Source of the DNA: Bacteroidota bacterium
GTDB taxonomy: Bacteria > Bacteroidota > Bacteroidia > Chitinophagales > JADIYW01
Direction: 5' to 3'
Assembly (NCBI GenBank): GCA_028288625.1
Contig: JAQBNI010000009.1
Coordinates: 1-46,619, forward strand
DNA length: 46,619 nt
Positions 1 through 8,276 of the stretch are shown here, in pieces. Within the stretch, counting starts at the first letter, position 1; every line of letters begins with the position of its first letter. Under the pieces are notes generated by a model. That model ran no database searches. It was not told the DNA's origin and saw nothing but the letters and a program-made list of their open reading frames with translations. The position numbers and the translations under genes are program-made.

Positions 1-1001
1 ATTACGCCGGGAGCGCCGGGAATGGTAACGCCGTAAACGTTTACGCCCGGACAAGTCATCTGTATCTCATACCAGATCGAAGGAAGGTTTAATCCAAGGT
101 GTGGATCACCGCATAAAATGGGTTTGCCTGATTTTGTTTTGCTCCCGCTCACACACCAGTTGTTGCTGCCATAGTTGCGATTTGAATACATTTCCTTGCA
201 TGGATTTTTATACAAGACATCAGCAATTTTATTTTTTTGCTTGGGTGAAAGTGAATCTACGTTTTTAAAATTCCATTTTGTTCCTACGGGAATGATCGGA
301 TCTAAATCCGGCGGAAAATCAGGAAACATTTTTTTATAATCTTCCTCACCAAACAATCGCAGGGCATTTGTATTCTCCACATCCGTATCATAATAAGTGA
401 GGTCCTTCGCCATATATTTTGTGAGTAACGCACATTTTAAAGGGGTCCATAATTCCGGTTTGTAACCGATCAGTTTATATTCGATGGGAAGATCTGCAGC
501 GGATAATTGCTGAATGTATGCATTCACACCTGAAGTAAAATTATCCATGATGCGCTTGCTCACCGGGTTCTTTTCAATTTCTACTAACGCAGTTTTTGCC
601 GCGCGCACTAAACCGATACGTCGTGTAAACCTGTCCATCGGTAAAGCTTTTTCGCCAACCAATTCCGTTAACCTGCCTGCTGCGGCAAACATCTGGAATT
701 CCATTTGCCACAAGCGATCGTGTGCTTCCACATATCCAAGTGCATACGTGAGATCTTCTTCATTGTCCGCAAAAATATGCGGAATTCCCAGCTCGTCATA
801 AACAACGGTGGCTTTCGCTTTTAAGCAATTTATTTCAATGCTTTTATTCCGCGTTTCGTGGTTTGCAGTACTTTTCCAGAAGCCGTGCGTTGGGGAGAGA
901 AACAAGCCGAAGGCAGGTGCATCTGCAGATGGTTTGTTTAAAAAATAAATAAGCACAATCAGTAAAATGGCGAGCAATACGCCTGTAACTTTTTTTGCCA
1001 T
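1..1001 (-). CDS. Penicillin acylase family protein (N-terminal part, runs off the window start)
   Basis: The minus-strand frame opens with ATG at 999-1001 and stays open to base 1, so the 3' part of the gene lies outside the window. The first ~21 residues form a hydrophobic signal or anchor segment (MAKKVTGVLLAILLIVLIYF). The middle reads VVYDELGIPHIFADNEEDL and then EAHDRLWQMEF, the usual alpha-chain signature of the penicillin acylase (Ntn-hydrolase) family. Near residue 281 comes YGSNNWCVSG, in which the Ser after Gly is the expected autoproteolytic cleavage site and N-terminal nucleophile of the beta chain; GDPHLGLNLPSIWYE follows as in the family. Such enzymes are periplasmic amide hydrolases (beta-lactam side chains, acyl-homoserine lactones or other N-acyl substrates); the substrate cannot be told from sequence. 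The gene is divergent from the PolX-like gene. Confidence 0.9.
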   Translation of the reverse strand, partial: MAKKVTGVLLAILLIVLIYFLNKPSADAPAFGLFLSPTHGFWKSTANHETRNKSIEINCLKAKATVVYDELGIPHIFADNEEDLTYALGYVEAHDRLWQMEFQMFAAAGRLTELVGEKALPMDRFTRRIGLVRAAKTALVEIEKNPVSKRIMDNFTSGVNAYIQQLSAADLPIEYKLIGYKPELWTPLKCALLTKYMAKDLTYYDTDVENTNALRLFGEEDYKKMFPDFPPDLDPIIPVGTKWNFKNVDSLSPKQKNKIADVLYKNPCKEMYSNRNYGSNNWCVSGSKTKSGKPILCGDPHLGLNLPSIWYEIQMTCPGVNVYGVTIPGAPGV

Positions 1002-1086
1002 GAGGATGAATTAACCAAATATAGCAAAAAGTAATAAAGTGAAAGATAGAAATTTGAAATTGTTCGGAATAAAGAAATTGAATTTT

Positions 1087-1094
1087 TACTTTTG
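1087..1094 (+). promoter_or_regulatory. -7 box (TACTTTTG) of the PolX-like gene
   Basis: This is a perfect TAnnTTTG, the -7 element of the Bacteroidota primary sigma factor, ending only 4 bp before the ATG at 1099. With a start site 5-7 bp downstream of the box, the transcript would be leaderless or nearly so. No good -33 TTTG is seen at the right distance. Confidence 0.5.
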
Positions 1095-1098
1095 AAGC

Positions 1099-2715
1099 AT
1101 GAATAACAAGGACATCGCACAACATTTTGGATTGCTCGCCGATCTCATGGAATTGCATAATGAAAATCCGTTCAAAATAAAAAGTTATGCATTTGCTGCA
1201 CGTCATTTAAAGAATCTCGATGTGCCATTAGGTGAATTGAGTGTGAATGAGCTGTCGGGAATTGAAGGAGTTGGTGCAGCGATCGCGGCAAAAATATACC
1301 AGCTCACACACACGGGTAAGCTCGATCTGCTTGAAAGGTATGCAGCAATGACGCCTGTGGGAATTATTGATCTTTTAAAATTGAAGGGCATCGGTCCGAA
1401 AAAAATTGCGCAGCTGTGGAAGGAACTGGAGATAGAAAGTATCGGTGAACTGGAATACGCATGTAACGAAAACCGGTTGGTGGAGTTGAAAGGATTCGGT
1501 AAGAAAACGCAGGAAAATATTTTACAGCAGCTGCAGTTCATCAGCCAGAATTCCAATAAGTTTTTGTGGGCAAGTCTCGAGGAATTCGCAAACGAAATTA
1601 TTGCAGAGCTGCAGGAAGCTTACCCGGAAGTTTTGGTTTCTGTTTCCGGTGATTTTCGCAGGAAAGAAATTGTGCTGGAACATGTAGATATTCTGATCGG
1701 AGATGAAAAGGGTATTGTGAAGACTGCTGTTGAAGAAAAATATAAAGGTAATCCTGTCGTATTTCATTTTTGTAAAGCGAATGAATTTTATGTAAAGCTT
1801 TTACAGTTATCAAGCGATGCGGAACATTTCGGTTTCCTTTCTTATAAGATCGATCCGTCGAAAAATTATAATGGCGAGAAAGAAATTTATGAAGCAGCAG
1901 GCTTTTCTTTTATTCCGCCTGAGTTACGTGATAACAAATTGGAATGGAAGTTGTCTGAAAAAAATGAACTGGATGACCTTGTTGAATTGAAAGATATTAA
2001 AGGTGTCGTCCATTCACACAGCAATTACAGCGACGGAGCGCCAACGCTGAAACAGCTCGCACAATATTGCAAGGAACAGGGATTTGAATATCTCGTGATC
2101 TCTGATCACAGCAGGAGTGCATTTTATGCGGGAGGCTTAACCATCGAACAGATATTTAAACAGCACGAAGAAATTGATGTACTCAACAAGCAGCTTGCGC
2201 CGTTTAAGATATTTAAAAGTATTGAGTCGGATATTTTAAATGACGGCAGCCTGGATTATGAAGATGAAGTATTAAAACAGTTTGATCTGGTTATTGCTTC
2301 CGTTCATTCGCAGTTAAAAATGAGCGAAGAAAAAGCAATGAAACGATTGATCACAGCGATAGAAAATCCATACACCACAATACTCGGGCATTTAACTTCA
2401 CGATTGTTGTTGTCGAGAGCTGGCTATCAGGTGGATCACAAAAAGATCATCGATGCGTCTGCGGCAAATGGTGTATGCATTGAATTAAACGCTAATCCGC
2501 GCAGACTGGATATGGATTACAGCTGGATCGATTACTGCAGGGAAAAGAATGTTTTGATTTCGATCAACCCGGATGCCCATAGTTTGCACGGGGTGCACGA
2601 TATTAAGTACGGCGTTTACGCAGCACGAAAAGGCGGATTGCTGAAGCAGCATACATTGAATACTTTAACAAAAGATAATTTTGAAAAGTATATAAAAAGC
2701 AGGAATAGCCGTTAG
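1099..2715 (+). CDS. DNA polymerase X family/PHP protein with a degenerate polymerase site
   Basis: This 538-residue protein has PolX architecture. It has an N-terminal 8-kDa-like HhH domain (FKIKSYAFAARHL), two further HhH motifs (IEGVGAAIAAKI near residue 55; LKGIGPKKIAQLW near 95), a palm region, and a C-terminal PHP domain from about residue 300. The PHP metal ligands look intact: HSHSNYSDG (H305, H307), VISDHS, SIESDIL, ASVHS, LGHLTSRLL, ELNANPRRLD and NPDAHS. The polymerase palm does not look intact. The family motif GS-RR...D-I-D appears as GDFRR...H195-V-D197, and the later DLR strand that supplies the third Asp reads VFHF. The protein is therefore probably a PHP phosphoesterase/nuclease with a DNA-binding HhH scaffold rather than a polymerase. 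Bacterial PolX normally fills gaps in base-excision repair. The start is supported by the family-typical N-terminus. Confidence 0.88.
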   Translation: MNNKDIAQHFGLLADLMELHNENPFKIKSYAFAARHLKNLDVPLGELSVNELSGIEGVGAAIAAKIYQLTHTGKLDLLERYAAMTPVGIIDLLKLKGIGPKKIAQLWKELEIESIGELEYACNENRLVELKGFGKKTQENILQQLQFISQNSNKFLWASLEEFANEIIAELQEAYPEVLVSVSGDFRRKEIVLEHVDILIGDEKGIVKTAVEEKYKGNPVVFHFCKANEFYVKLLQLSSDAEHFGFLSYKIDPSKNYNGEKEIYEAAGFSFIPPELRDNKLEWKLSEKNELDDLVELKDIKGVVHSHSNYSDGAPTLKQLAQYCKEQGFEYLVISDHSRSAFYAGGLTIEQIFKQHEEIDVLNKQLAPFKIFKSIESDILNDGSLDYEDEVLKQFDLVIASVHSQLKMSEEKAMKRLITAIENPYTTILGHLTSRLLLSRAGYQVDHKKIIDASAANGVCIELNANPRRLDMDYSWIDYCREKNVLISINPDAHSLHGVHDIKYGVYAARKGGLLKQHTLNTLTKDNFEKYIKSRNSR

Positions 2716-2722
2716 CATATCT

Positions 2723-2730
2723 TATCTTTG
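2723..2730 (+). promoter_or_regulatory. -7 box (TATCTTTG) for the DUF1573 gene
   Basis: A perfect TAnnTTTG lies 14 bp upstream of the ATG at 2745, just after the PolX-like gene ends. It would give a leader of about 9 nt. No convincing -33 element is seen. Confidence 0.5.
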
Positions 2731-2744
2731 AAAAAAAATCCTAC

Positions 2745-3281
2745 ATGCGAAAAATTATTTATGCTTTATCTATTATTTGTTTTATCATCTTGTTTGTTGC
2801 AGAGTGCAGGCAAAGGGAAAGCGAAGGAAAAATCGAAGTACAAAAATTCAACCGTGATTCTTTTTTAGCGACAAATAAAACAATTCACCAGGCTGATTCA
2901 ATGGCAAATATTACTAATGCAACAGAAGCAGAAAGGCAAAAAACCATCACCTCTATTAAGTTTGATAAGGAAGTGTACGATTTCGGTCAATGTAACGAAG
3001 GCGACGTGATCAAGAAAACCGTTGAATTTACAAACACGGGAAAATTGCCGCTGGTGATCACGCAGGCATACGGAAGCTGCGGTTGCACCATTCCGACTTA
3101 TGATAAAGAGCCTGTGCAACCGGGCAAGAAAGGTAAGATAGAAATTGAATTCAATTCCGCGAATAAACCCGGCGCAAATACAAAATCTGTTATGGTGGAA
3201 GCGAATACCAATCCGCCTATCACCACGGTTGTTTTCAGCGTAAAAGTAAACAGCAAGGAAAAGAAAGGTTGGTTTAATTAG
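2745..3281 (+). CDS. DUF1573 domain protein, exported
   Basis: The 178-residue protein has an N-terminal hydrophobic segment (IIYALSIICFIILFVAEC). The Cys there sits after Glu, so this is a poor lipobox; it may be a membrane anchor or a non-canonical lipoprotein. Residues ~66-175 match DUF1573: FDFG-like YDFGQCNEGD, FTNTGKLPLVI, the hallmark GSCGCTIP, PVQPGKKGKIEIEF and MVEANTNPP. DUF1573 has an immunoglobulin-like fold (ASH/MSP-like) and is abundant in Bacteroidota, usually at the cell envelope, but its biochemical role is not established. It is followed after 6 bp by the UbiA-type gene, so the two are probably co-transcribed. Confidence 0.85.
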   Translation: MRKIIYALSIICFIILFVAECRQRESEGKIEVQKFNRDSFLATNKTIHQADSMANITNATEAERQKTITSIKFDKEVYDFGQCNEGDVIKKTVEFTNTGKLPLVITQAYGSCGCTIPTYDKEPVQPGKKGKIEIEFNSANKPGANTKSVMVEANTNPPITTVVFSVKVNSKEKKGWFN

Positions 3282-3287
3282 CATTGG

Positions 3288-4178
3288 ATGAAGAACTATC
3301 TCTCTCTTGTAAAATTTTCACATACTGTTTTTGCAATGCCATTCGCGATGATCGGTTTCTTTTTAGGATGGCAGCATATTGCAACATCTCCTGATGCCGA
3401 AAAAAACTTATTCCTGAAATTTATTTTGATCCTTGTTTGCATGGTGACAGCGCGCAGCGCCGCGATGGCTTTTAACCGCTATGCCGATAGAAAATATGAT
3501 GAAAAAAATCCGCGCACTGCAATCCGCGAAATTCCAAGCGGCATCATCACGCCAAAAAATGCAATGTTGTTTGTGATCTTTAACTGCACACTTTTTATTA
3601 CCGCTACATTTTTTATCAATCCATTGTGTTTTTATTTGTCTCCCGTGGCATTGTCAGTAATTCTTGGCTATTCACTCACTAAACGGTTTACCTTTCTTTG
3701 CCATTTAATACTGGGCATTGGACTCGGACTCGCGCCGATTGGTGCATTTCTTGCAATAACAGGCAAGTTTGAAATGCTTCCCTTGTTCTTTTCTTTTGCT
3801 GTTTTATTCTGGGTTTCCGGTTTTGATATTATTTATGCATTGCAGGATGAAGCATTCGACAAAGAAAATAATTTGTATTCCATTCCGTCTTATTTCGGTG
3901 TCGGGAAAGCAAATTGGATCTCGCGCTTTTTACATGTATGCAGTGCGGCTTGCATTCTCGCAGCAGGAATTTACGGCAACTTCCATTTATCTTACTGGAT
4001 AGGGTTTATATTTTTTATAAGTTTGTTGATCTATCAGCATTCGCTGGTGATCCGCTTTGGTTTACAAAAAATCGACATGGCATTTTTTACTACTAACGGT
4101 ATTGCCAGTGTTGTGTTTGCTTTATTTGTGATCAGCGATATTCTTTATTCATCTCATTCATTCATCATTCAACATTAA
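3288..4178 (+). CDS. UbiA-type prenyltransferase (4-hydroxybenzoate/futalosine-pathway type)
   Basis: The protein is 296 residues, mostly membrane-spanning (8-9 predicted helices). Both Asp-rich motifs of the UbiA superfamily are present: NRYADRKYDEKNPRT (N-x3-D-x3-D, residues ~65-79), which binds Mg-diphosphate, and GFDIIYALQDEAFDKENN (QDxxxD, ~180-200). The N-terminus LVKFSHTVFAMPFAM is typical of the clade annotated as UbiA or MqnP. As Bacteroidota use menaquinone, a role as the futalosine-pathway prenyltransferase MqnP is more likely than ubiquinone synthesis, but the sequence alone does not settle this. It sits 9 bp before ruvX. The last codons fall within an ATTCAACATT-type low-complexity stretch that recurs elsewhere in the window. 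Confidence 0.88.
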   Translation: MKNYLSLVKFSHTVFAMPFAMIGFFLGWQHIATSPDAEKNLFLKFILILVCMVTARSAAMAFNRYADRKYDEKNPRTAIREIPSGIITPKNAMLFVIFNCTLFITATFFINPLCFYLSPVALSVILGYSLTKRFTFLCHLILGIGLGLAPIGAFLAITGKFEMLPLFFSFAVLFWVSGFDIIYALQDEAFDKENNLYSIPSYFGVGKANWISRFLHVCSAACILAAGIYGNFHLSYWIGFIFFISLLIYQHSLVIRFGLQKIDMAFFTTNGIASVVFALFVISDILYSSHSFIIQH

Positions 4179-4190
4179 TTATTCAACATG
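4161..4190. repeat. ATTCAACATT-type low-complexity repeat
   Basis: Two to three imperfect copies of ATTCAACATT/ATTCATCATT lie across the end of the prenyltransferase gene and the ruvX start. Similar stretches occur at 6183-6213 and 41366-41397. Confidence 0.5.
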
Positions 4191-4604
4191 TCAAAGATCC
4201 TCGCCATAGATTACGGAGCAAAGCGCACAGGTTTTGCTATTTCCGATGAAGGAAAGATCTTTGCATTTGGTTTGTCGACACAGGAAACGAAGAACGCATT
4301 TTTATACATTGAGCAACTCATTCCAAAAGAAAAAATAGATACGATCGTGATCGGTATCCCGAAACATATGAATAATGAATTAGCCGATATTGTTCCAAGG
4401 ATACAGCAGTTCAAAAATCAGCTGAAGAATAAATTTCCCGGAATAAATATTGTTGATATTGATGAGCGCTTTACTTCAAAAATGGCTTTTCAATCCATGA
4501 TCGATTCCGGGATGACAAAAAAACAGCGCCGGGATAAAGGCACAGTCGATCAGATCTCCGCAACGATCATCCTTCAAAATTATCTCGAAAGAATAAGTCA
4601 GTAA
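4188..4604 (+). CDS. ruvX: RuvX/YqgF family putative pre-16S rRNA nuclease
   Basis: At 138 residues it has the normal YqgF length. The RNase H-like fold motifs are present: ILAIDYGAKRTGFAISD at the N-terminus (the first Asp is the metal ligand), IVIGIPKHMNN in the middle, DIDERFTSKMA, and DQISATIILQNYL with the terminal catalytic Asp (KGTVDQ). The family member in E. coli is linked to pre-16S rRNA 5'-end maturation and was earlier described as a Holliday-junction resolvase homologue. It lies between the prenyltransferase gene and peptide deformylase in one orientation; a separate promoter seems to precede def. Confidence 0.92.
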   Translation: MSKILAIDYGAKRTGFAISDEGKIFAFGLSTQETKNAFLYIEQLIPKEKIDTIVIGIPKHMNNELADIVPRIQQFKNQLKNKFPGINIVDIDERFTSKMAFQSMIDSGMTKKQRRDKGTVDQISATIILQNYLERISQ

Positions 4605-4611
4605 TCTTTTT

Positions 4612-4619
4612 TATTTTTG
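4612..4619 (+). promoter_or_regulatory. -7 box (TATTTTTG) for def
   Basis: A perfect TAnnTTTG lies just after the ruvX stop codon, 50 bp upstream of the def ATG. It suggests def is also transcribed on its own. Confidence 0.45.
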
Positions 4620-4668
4620 TACCAATTACTAATAACTTATAACAGATAACAAATTACTATTTTTAAAA

Positions 4669-5226
4669 ATGATCCTACCAGTAACATTATACGGCGATCC
4701 GATACTTAAAAAACGTGCTGAAGAAATTATGCCGGAATATCCCGGTTTGACCGAAACGATCAGGAATATGTGGCAGACCATGTATGCTGCTTCAGGCATC
4801 GGTCTCGCTGCACCGCAGGTAGGTTTGCCGATCCGGATCTTCGTGGTAGATACAATGCAGCTTGCTGAAAAAAGAAAGAAGACGAACGGCATTAAAAAAG
4901 TTTTTATCAATCCAACCATCCTCGAGCAGGATGGTGAAGAATGGAAATATGAAGAAGGATGTTTGAGTATTCCCGGCATCAGGGAAGATGTTATGCGCCC
5001 GCCTGTAATTAAAGTTCATTATTTCGATGATGCATTTAATGAATTTACGGAAGAGTATGATGAGATCAATGCACGCGTCATTCAACATGAATATGATCAC
5101 ATCGAGGGAATTTTATTTACAGATAAATTAAAACCGCTGAAAAGAAAATTGCTACTGCCACGGCTGAATAAAATTGCCCGCGGTGAAGTAGACATCGATT
5201 ATCGTGTTAAAGTCTACAAGAAATAA
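4669..5226 (+). CDS. def: Peptide deformylase
   Basis: The 185-residue protein carries all three deformylase motifs: GIGLAAPQVG (motif I, ~44-53), EEGCLSIPG (motif II with the metal-ligand Cys) and QHEYDHIEGILF (motif III HExxH-type, here H-E-Y-D-H, with two His ligands and catalytic Glu). It removes the formyl group from nascent protein N-termini at the ribosome. Length and motif spacing are normal for type I bacterial PDF. Its start fits the family (MILPVTLYGDPILKKRA). Confidence 0.97.
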   Translation: MILPVTLYGDPILKKRAEEIMPEYPGLTETIRNMWQTMYAASGIGLAAPQVGLPIRIFVVDTMQLAEKRKKTNGIKKVFINPTILEQDGEEWKYEEGCLSIPGIREDVMRPPVIKVHYFDDAFNEFTEEYDEINARVIQHEYDHIEGILFTDKLKPLKRKLLLPRLNKIARGEVDIDYRVKVYKK

Positions 5227-5293
5227 ATTTAATTTGAAATCGCAGATTCACGAACACCATATAGAGACAAACAGAATTGAGAAAGATGTGGTA

Positions 5294-5352
5294 ATTTGAA
5301 AATTTGAAAATGTAAGGCATCTTCAAATTTACTCATCTTCAAATTTTCAAAT
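5294..5352. terminator. AT-rich inverted repeat between convergent genes, possible bidirectional terminator
   Basis: ATTTGAAAATTTGAA at 5294-5308 is exactly complementary to TTCAAATTTTCAAAT at 5338-5352, giving a 15-bp stem with a 29-nt loop. It lies between def (+) and the minus-strand gene ending at 5352. The stem is AT-only apart from two G-C pairs, so terminator strength is uncertain. Confidence 0.4.
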
Positions 5353-5993
5353 CATTTATATTTATCCGCTTCTTTCTTTTTCTTCTTTGCCTTGATATCC
5401 TTAATGAATTGTGCCCAGGCAAACGGGTTCGTTAAAGAAATTCCGGGATGCTGGTTCCCGTTGCGGTTATAGTAATAGTCGACCTGCGACTGCACGTATT
5501 GATTAAAATTCTCCTTGCCGTCAAACCTCATATTTTTTGAGATCTGGTCTGTTAAGATGGAGTTCTCGATGGTTTGCTGTGCAAGTTCCTGCATGTTGTT
5601 CGGAACTTTTAAATTGATCATTGCCTGGCGCAGCTGGCTTGGAGTTGGCAGCGGTCTGATCGTTACACCCTTTAACTCCACAACATCCCTGTCAAGTGTT
5701 ATTTCCTTTGTAAAACTCGTCACATCGAGGTCCTTCGGCACTGCAATTTTAAATGTTTTATAACCGAGGGATTTTGCAAGAATGGTATCGCCTTTTGCAA
5801 CAACAAACGTAAAGAAGCCATCCATACCTGTAATTGTTCCGCGATTTTCACCTTGAATATATACCGCGCAAAAAGGGATCGGCGAATTGGTTTCGACATC
5901 GCGTACATAGCCCGAAAATTGAATAACATCTTTAGCTTGTACAGCTAAAAAAGCTGCAGTATTCAATAGTAAAAGGACCAAAATACGCTTCAT
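5352..5993 (-). CDS. Exported carboxypeptidase-regulatory-like (CarboxypepD_reg) protein
   Basis: The start is placed at the Met whose codon is 5991-5993 because MKRILVLLLLNTAAFLAVQAKD forms a clean signal peptide; an in-frame Met five codons upstream is less likely. Residues ~28-110 (FSGYVRDVETNSPIPFCAVY, GTITGMDGFFTFVVAKGD, SLGYKTFKIAV) match the prealbumin-like carboxypeptidase regulatory domain found at the N-terminus of TonB-dependent receptors and in small envelope proteins of Bacteroidota. The rest (~100 residues) has no recognised domain and ends in a Lys-rich tail (KAKKKKKEADKYK). There is no TonB plug or barrel, so it is a stand-alone periplasmic or surface protein of unknown function. 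Confidence 0.75.
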   Translation of the reverse strand: MKRILVLLLLNTAAFLAVQAKDVIQFSGYVRDVETNSPIPFCAVYIQGENRGTITGMDGFFTFVVAKGDTILAKSLGYKTFKIAVPKDLDVTSFTKEITLDRDVVELKGVTIRPLPTPSQLRQAMINLKVPNNMQELAQQTIENSILTDQISKNMRFDGKENFNQYVQSQVDYYYNRNGNQHPGISLTNPFAWAQFIKDIKAKKKKKEADKYK

Positions 5994-6182
5994 ATAAGTA
6001 ATTTTCAAAAACCGAAAATAATACCATTAATCCGTTAATGCTACGCTTTACAATATTATAATGTTTTTTAACAGGTTTGGTTGCTTGTCTAACAAAGTTT
6101 TTAAAACTTGGTAAGACTATAGCTTAGCTTTTCGAATTCTATAGTTTAATTATTTTCAACTAAATTTATCACTCATAATTAT

Positions 6183-6213
6183 ATTCAACATTTATCATTC
6201 AACATTCATCATT
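6183..6213. repeat. ATTCAACATT/ATCATT repeat before the dipeptidase start
   Basis: The sequence alternates ATTCAACATT and TATCATT or CATCATT, ending 3 bp before the ATG at 6217. The same pattern occurs at 4161-4190 and 41366-41397. Confidence 0.55.
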
Positions 6214-6216
6214 ATC

Positions 6217-7608
6217 ATGAACATCAACTCAACAATAGAAACAAACAGAGACAGGTACATACAGGAACTCATAGATTGGCTGAAGATTCCTTCGGTTTCT
6301 GCTGATCCGAAATTTAAAGAGGATGTGATGCGCGCTGCTGAATATCTGAAAGATCAGTTTATAAAAATAGGAATGGAAAATGTGGAGTTGTTGCCTACAG
6401 AAGGGAATCCTGTTGTGTATGCGGATAAAATTACGGATCCTTCAAAACCAACTGTTTTGGTGTATGGACATTACGATGTGCAGCCCGCTGATCCCTATGA
6501 ATTATGGACTTCCCCGCCATTTGATCCTGTTGTAAAAACAACTTCTGTACATCCCGGCGGAGCGATCTTTGCGCGCGGTGCATGCGATGATAAGGGTCAA
6601 GTATTTATGCACGTAAAAGCTTTGGAGATCATGTTGTCGGAAAATAACTTACCGTGCAATATTAAAATAATTATTGAAGGTGAAGAAGAAGTTGGTTCTG
6701 CTCATCTTGGAGATTTCCTGAAAAAATATAAGGAAAAATTGAAAGCGGATGTGATCCTCGTTTCGGATACGGGCATCATCAACAACGACACGCCTTGTAT
6801 TACAAATGGTTTGCGTGGTTTGTGTTATATGGAAGTGGAAGTAACCGGTCCGAACCGCGATCTGCATTCGGGAATTTATGGCGGCGGCGTAGATAATCCA
6901 CTGAATGTATTGTGCAAGCTGATCGGTAGTTTGAAAGATGATAACGGACACATTACTATAGAAGGTTTTTATGATAATGTGCAGGATGTGAGTGCGGAAG
7001 AACGGGCGCAGATCAACCAGATCCCGATTACCGTAGAGCAGTTTGAACAAAGCATTGGCTTGCCGAAAACCTTTGGTGAAAAAGGATATACGATGATGGA
7101 ACAATTGACTATTCGTCCGACATTGGATGTAAACGGCATTTGGGGTGGATACACGGGAGAAGGCGCAAAAACGGTTCTTCCGGCAAAAGGGCATGCAAAA
7201 ATTTCCATGCGGCTCGTACCCGATCAGTCTTCAAAAAAGATCGCTGAAATATTTACGAAACATTTTGAAAAGATAGCACCAAACACAGTGAAAGTTAAAG
7301 TCACTGAACATCATGGCGGCGAACCGGTAGTTACGCCCACGGATTCTATAGAATATAAAGCCGCGGAAATGGCAATGGAAAAAACATTCGGTAAAAAACC
7401 ACTCGCTATGCGCAATGGCGCCAGCATTCCGATCGTTGCATTGTTTGAAGAAATATTAGGATTGAAAAGCGTGTTGATGGGCTTTGGTTTAGACAGCGAC
7501 GCGATCCATTCTCCCAACGAGCATTATGGTTTGTTTAATTATTTCAAAGGCATTGAAACAATTCCGTATTTCTACCTGTTTTATGAGCAGTTGAGAAATG
7601 CGAAATGA
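6217..7608 (+). CDS. M20 family dipeptidase (CNDP/PepV-like metallopeptidase)
   Basis: The 463-residue protein belongs to the M20/M25/M40 family. Metal-site motifs are intact: VYGHYDVQPADP (H85, D87), ARGACDDKGQ (bridging D124), EGEEEVGS (catalytic and metal Glu pair), and a C-terminal DAIHSPNEHYGL His. The insert LRGLCYMEVEVTGPNRDLHSG is the lid/dimerisation domain of cytosolic non-specific dipeptidases. It probably hydrolyses dipeptides in the cytoplasm; there is no signal peptide. It overlaps the next gene by 4 bp (ATGA), which suggests translational coupling. Confidence 0.93.
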   Translation: MNINSTIETNRDRYIQELIDWLKIPSVSADPKFKEDVMRAAEYLKDQFIKIGMENVELLPTEGNPVVYADKITDPSKPTVLVYGHYDVQPADPYELWTSPPFDPVVKTTSVHPGGAIFARGACDDKGQVFMHVKALEIMLSENNLPCNIKIIIEGEEEVGSAHLGDFLKKYKEKLKADVILVSDTGIINNDTPCITNGLRGLCYMEVEVTGPNRDLHSGIYGGGVDNPLNVLCKLIGSLKDDNGHITIEGFYDNVQDVSAEERAQINQIPITVEQFEQSIGLPKTFGEKGYTMMEQLTIRPTLDVNGIWGGYTGEGAKTVLPAKGHAKISMRLVPDQSSKKIAEIFTKHFEKIAPNTVKVKVTEHHGGEPVVTPTDSIEYKAAEMAMEKTFGKKPLAMRNGASIPIVALFEEILGLKSVLMGFGLDSDAIHSPNEHYGLFNYFKGIETIPYFYLFYEQLRNAK

Positions 7609-8174
7609 AAATCACCGGAATAAAAAATCTTGATCTGTTCAAATACTCGCTGGTTATTTTAATCAGTTCGCTTGTTTTTATATTTTTTCCTTTTGCTTTA
7701 TTGCTGTACCATTACAAGGAGCCGGGTAAATCTTTCCTTGTAGATTTTCATTACATTTTTATTTGTTTCGGTGTTGGTGTTTTATTGCTAAATGCTTTTT
7801 TATTATTCTGGATATTAAACCGTGTTATTCGCTCAAATAACCTGCAATACATTCAAAAGTTCGAAACGCATTTTTTTCAGTTGCTGAATTATGCGCATGA
7901 AACTGCAAGTAAAATGGATAATAAAGATTTAAATGAAATGAATTTTTCTATCAAAAATTTCATTTCGCAAAACATGCACACATTCAACAAAAAAGAAGAT
8001 GCGGTAGAAATACTGCGATCTACATTTCGAAGTTCTGTTTTAGAAGGTGATACTTCCGCTTCATCAAAACATTATTTCCTGCAAATGAATACCTTGCTGG
8101 TTTATTTACTTTCTGCAGATATCGATATCGATCAATCAAAATATATTGCAATACTGGAATCTCATTTAATATAG
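7605..8174 (+). CDS. Hypothetical membrane protein with two N-terminal helices
   Basis: This is a 189-residue protein of unknown function. Two hydrophobic segments lie at about residues 13-35 (YSLVILISSLVFIFFPFALL) and 45-68 (FICFGVGVLLLNAFLLFWIL). The remaining ~120 residues are soluble, acidic/amphipathic and probably helical. No catalytic motif is visible. Its ATG overlaps the dipeptidase stop codon, so both are made from one message, but no functional link is evident. Confidence 0.6.
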   Translation: MKITGIKNLDLFKYSLVILISSLVFIFFPFALLLYHYKEPGKSFLVDFHYIFICFGVGVLLLNAFLLFWILNRVIRSNNLQYIQKFETHFFQLLNYAHETASKMDNKDLNEMNFSIKNFISQNMHTFNKKEDAVEILRSTFRSSVLEGDTSASSKHYFLQMNTLLVYLLSADIDIDQSKYIAILESHLI

Positions 8175-8276
8175 ACTGGAAACCTAATGCAAAACACTAA
8201 ATCGTTTGTCGAGACTTCATTTTATTCCTTATCTTCACATCCTCTTATTCTCTAATTTTACAATTCAACAATTACT

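Noticed and set aside
844-1206. 120-residue minus-strand frame across the start of the penicillin acylase gene
   Set aside because: It overlaps the signal-peptide region of the real acylase frame and the 5' end of the PolX-like gene, and has no protein-like features. It is a shadow frame.
5720-5929. Short minus-strand frame inside the carboxypeptidase-regulatory-like gene
   Set aside because: It is an out-of-frame shadow of the real gene with no start context or recognisable motif.
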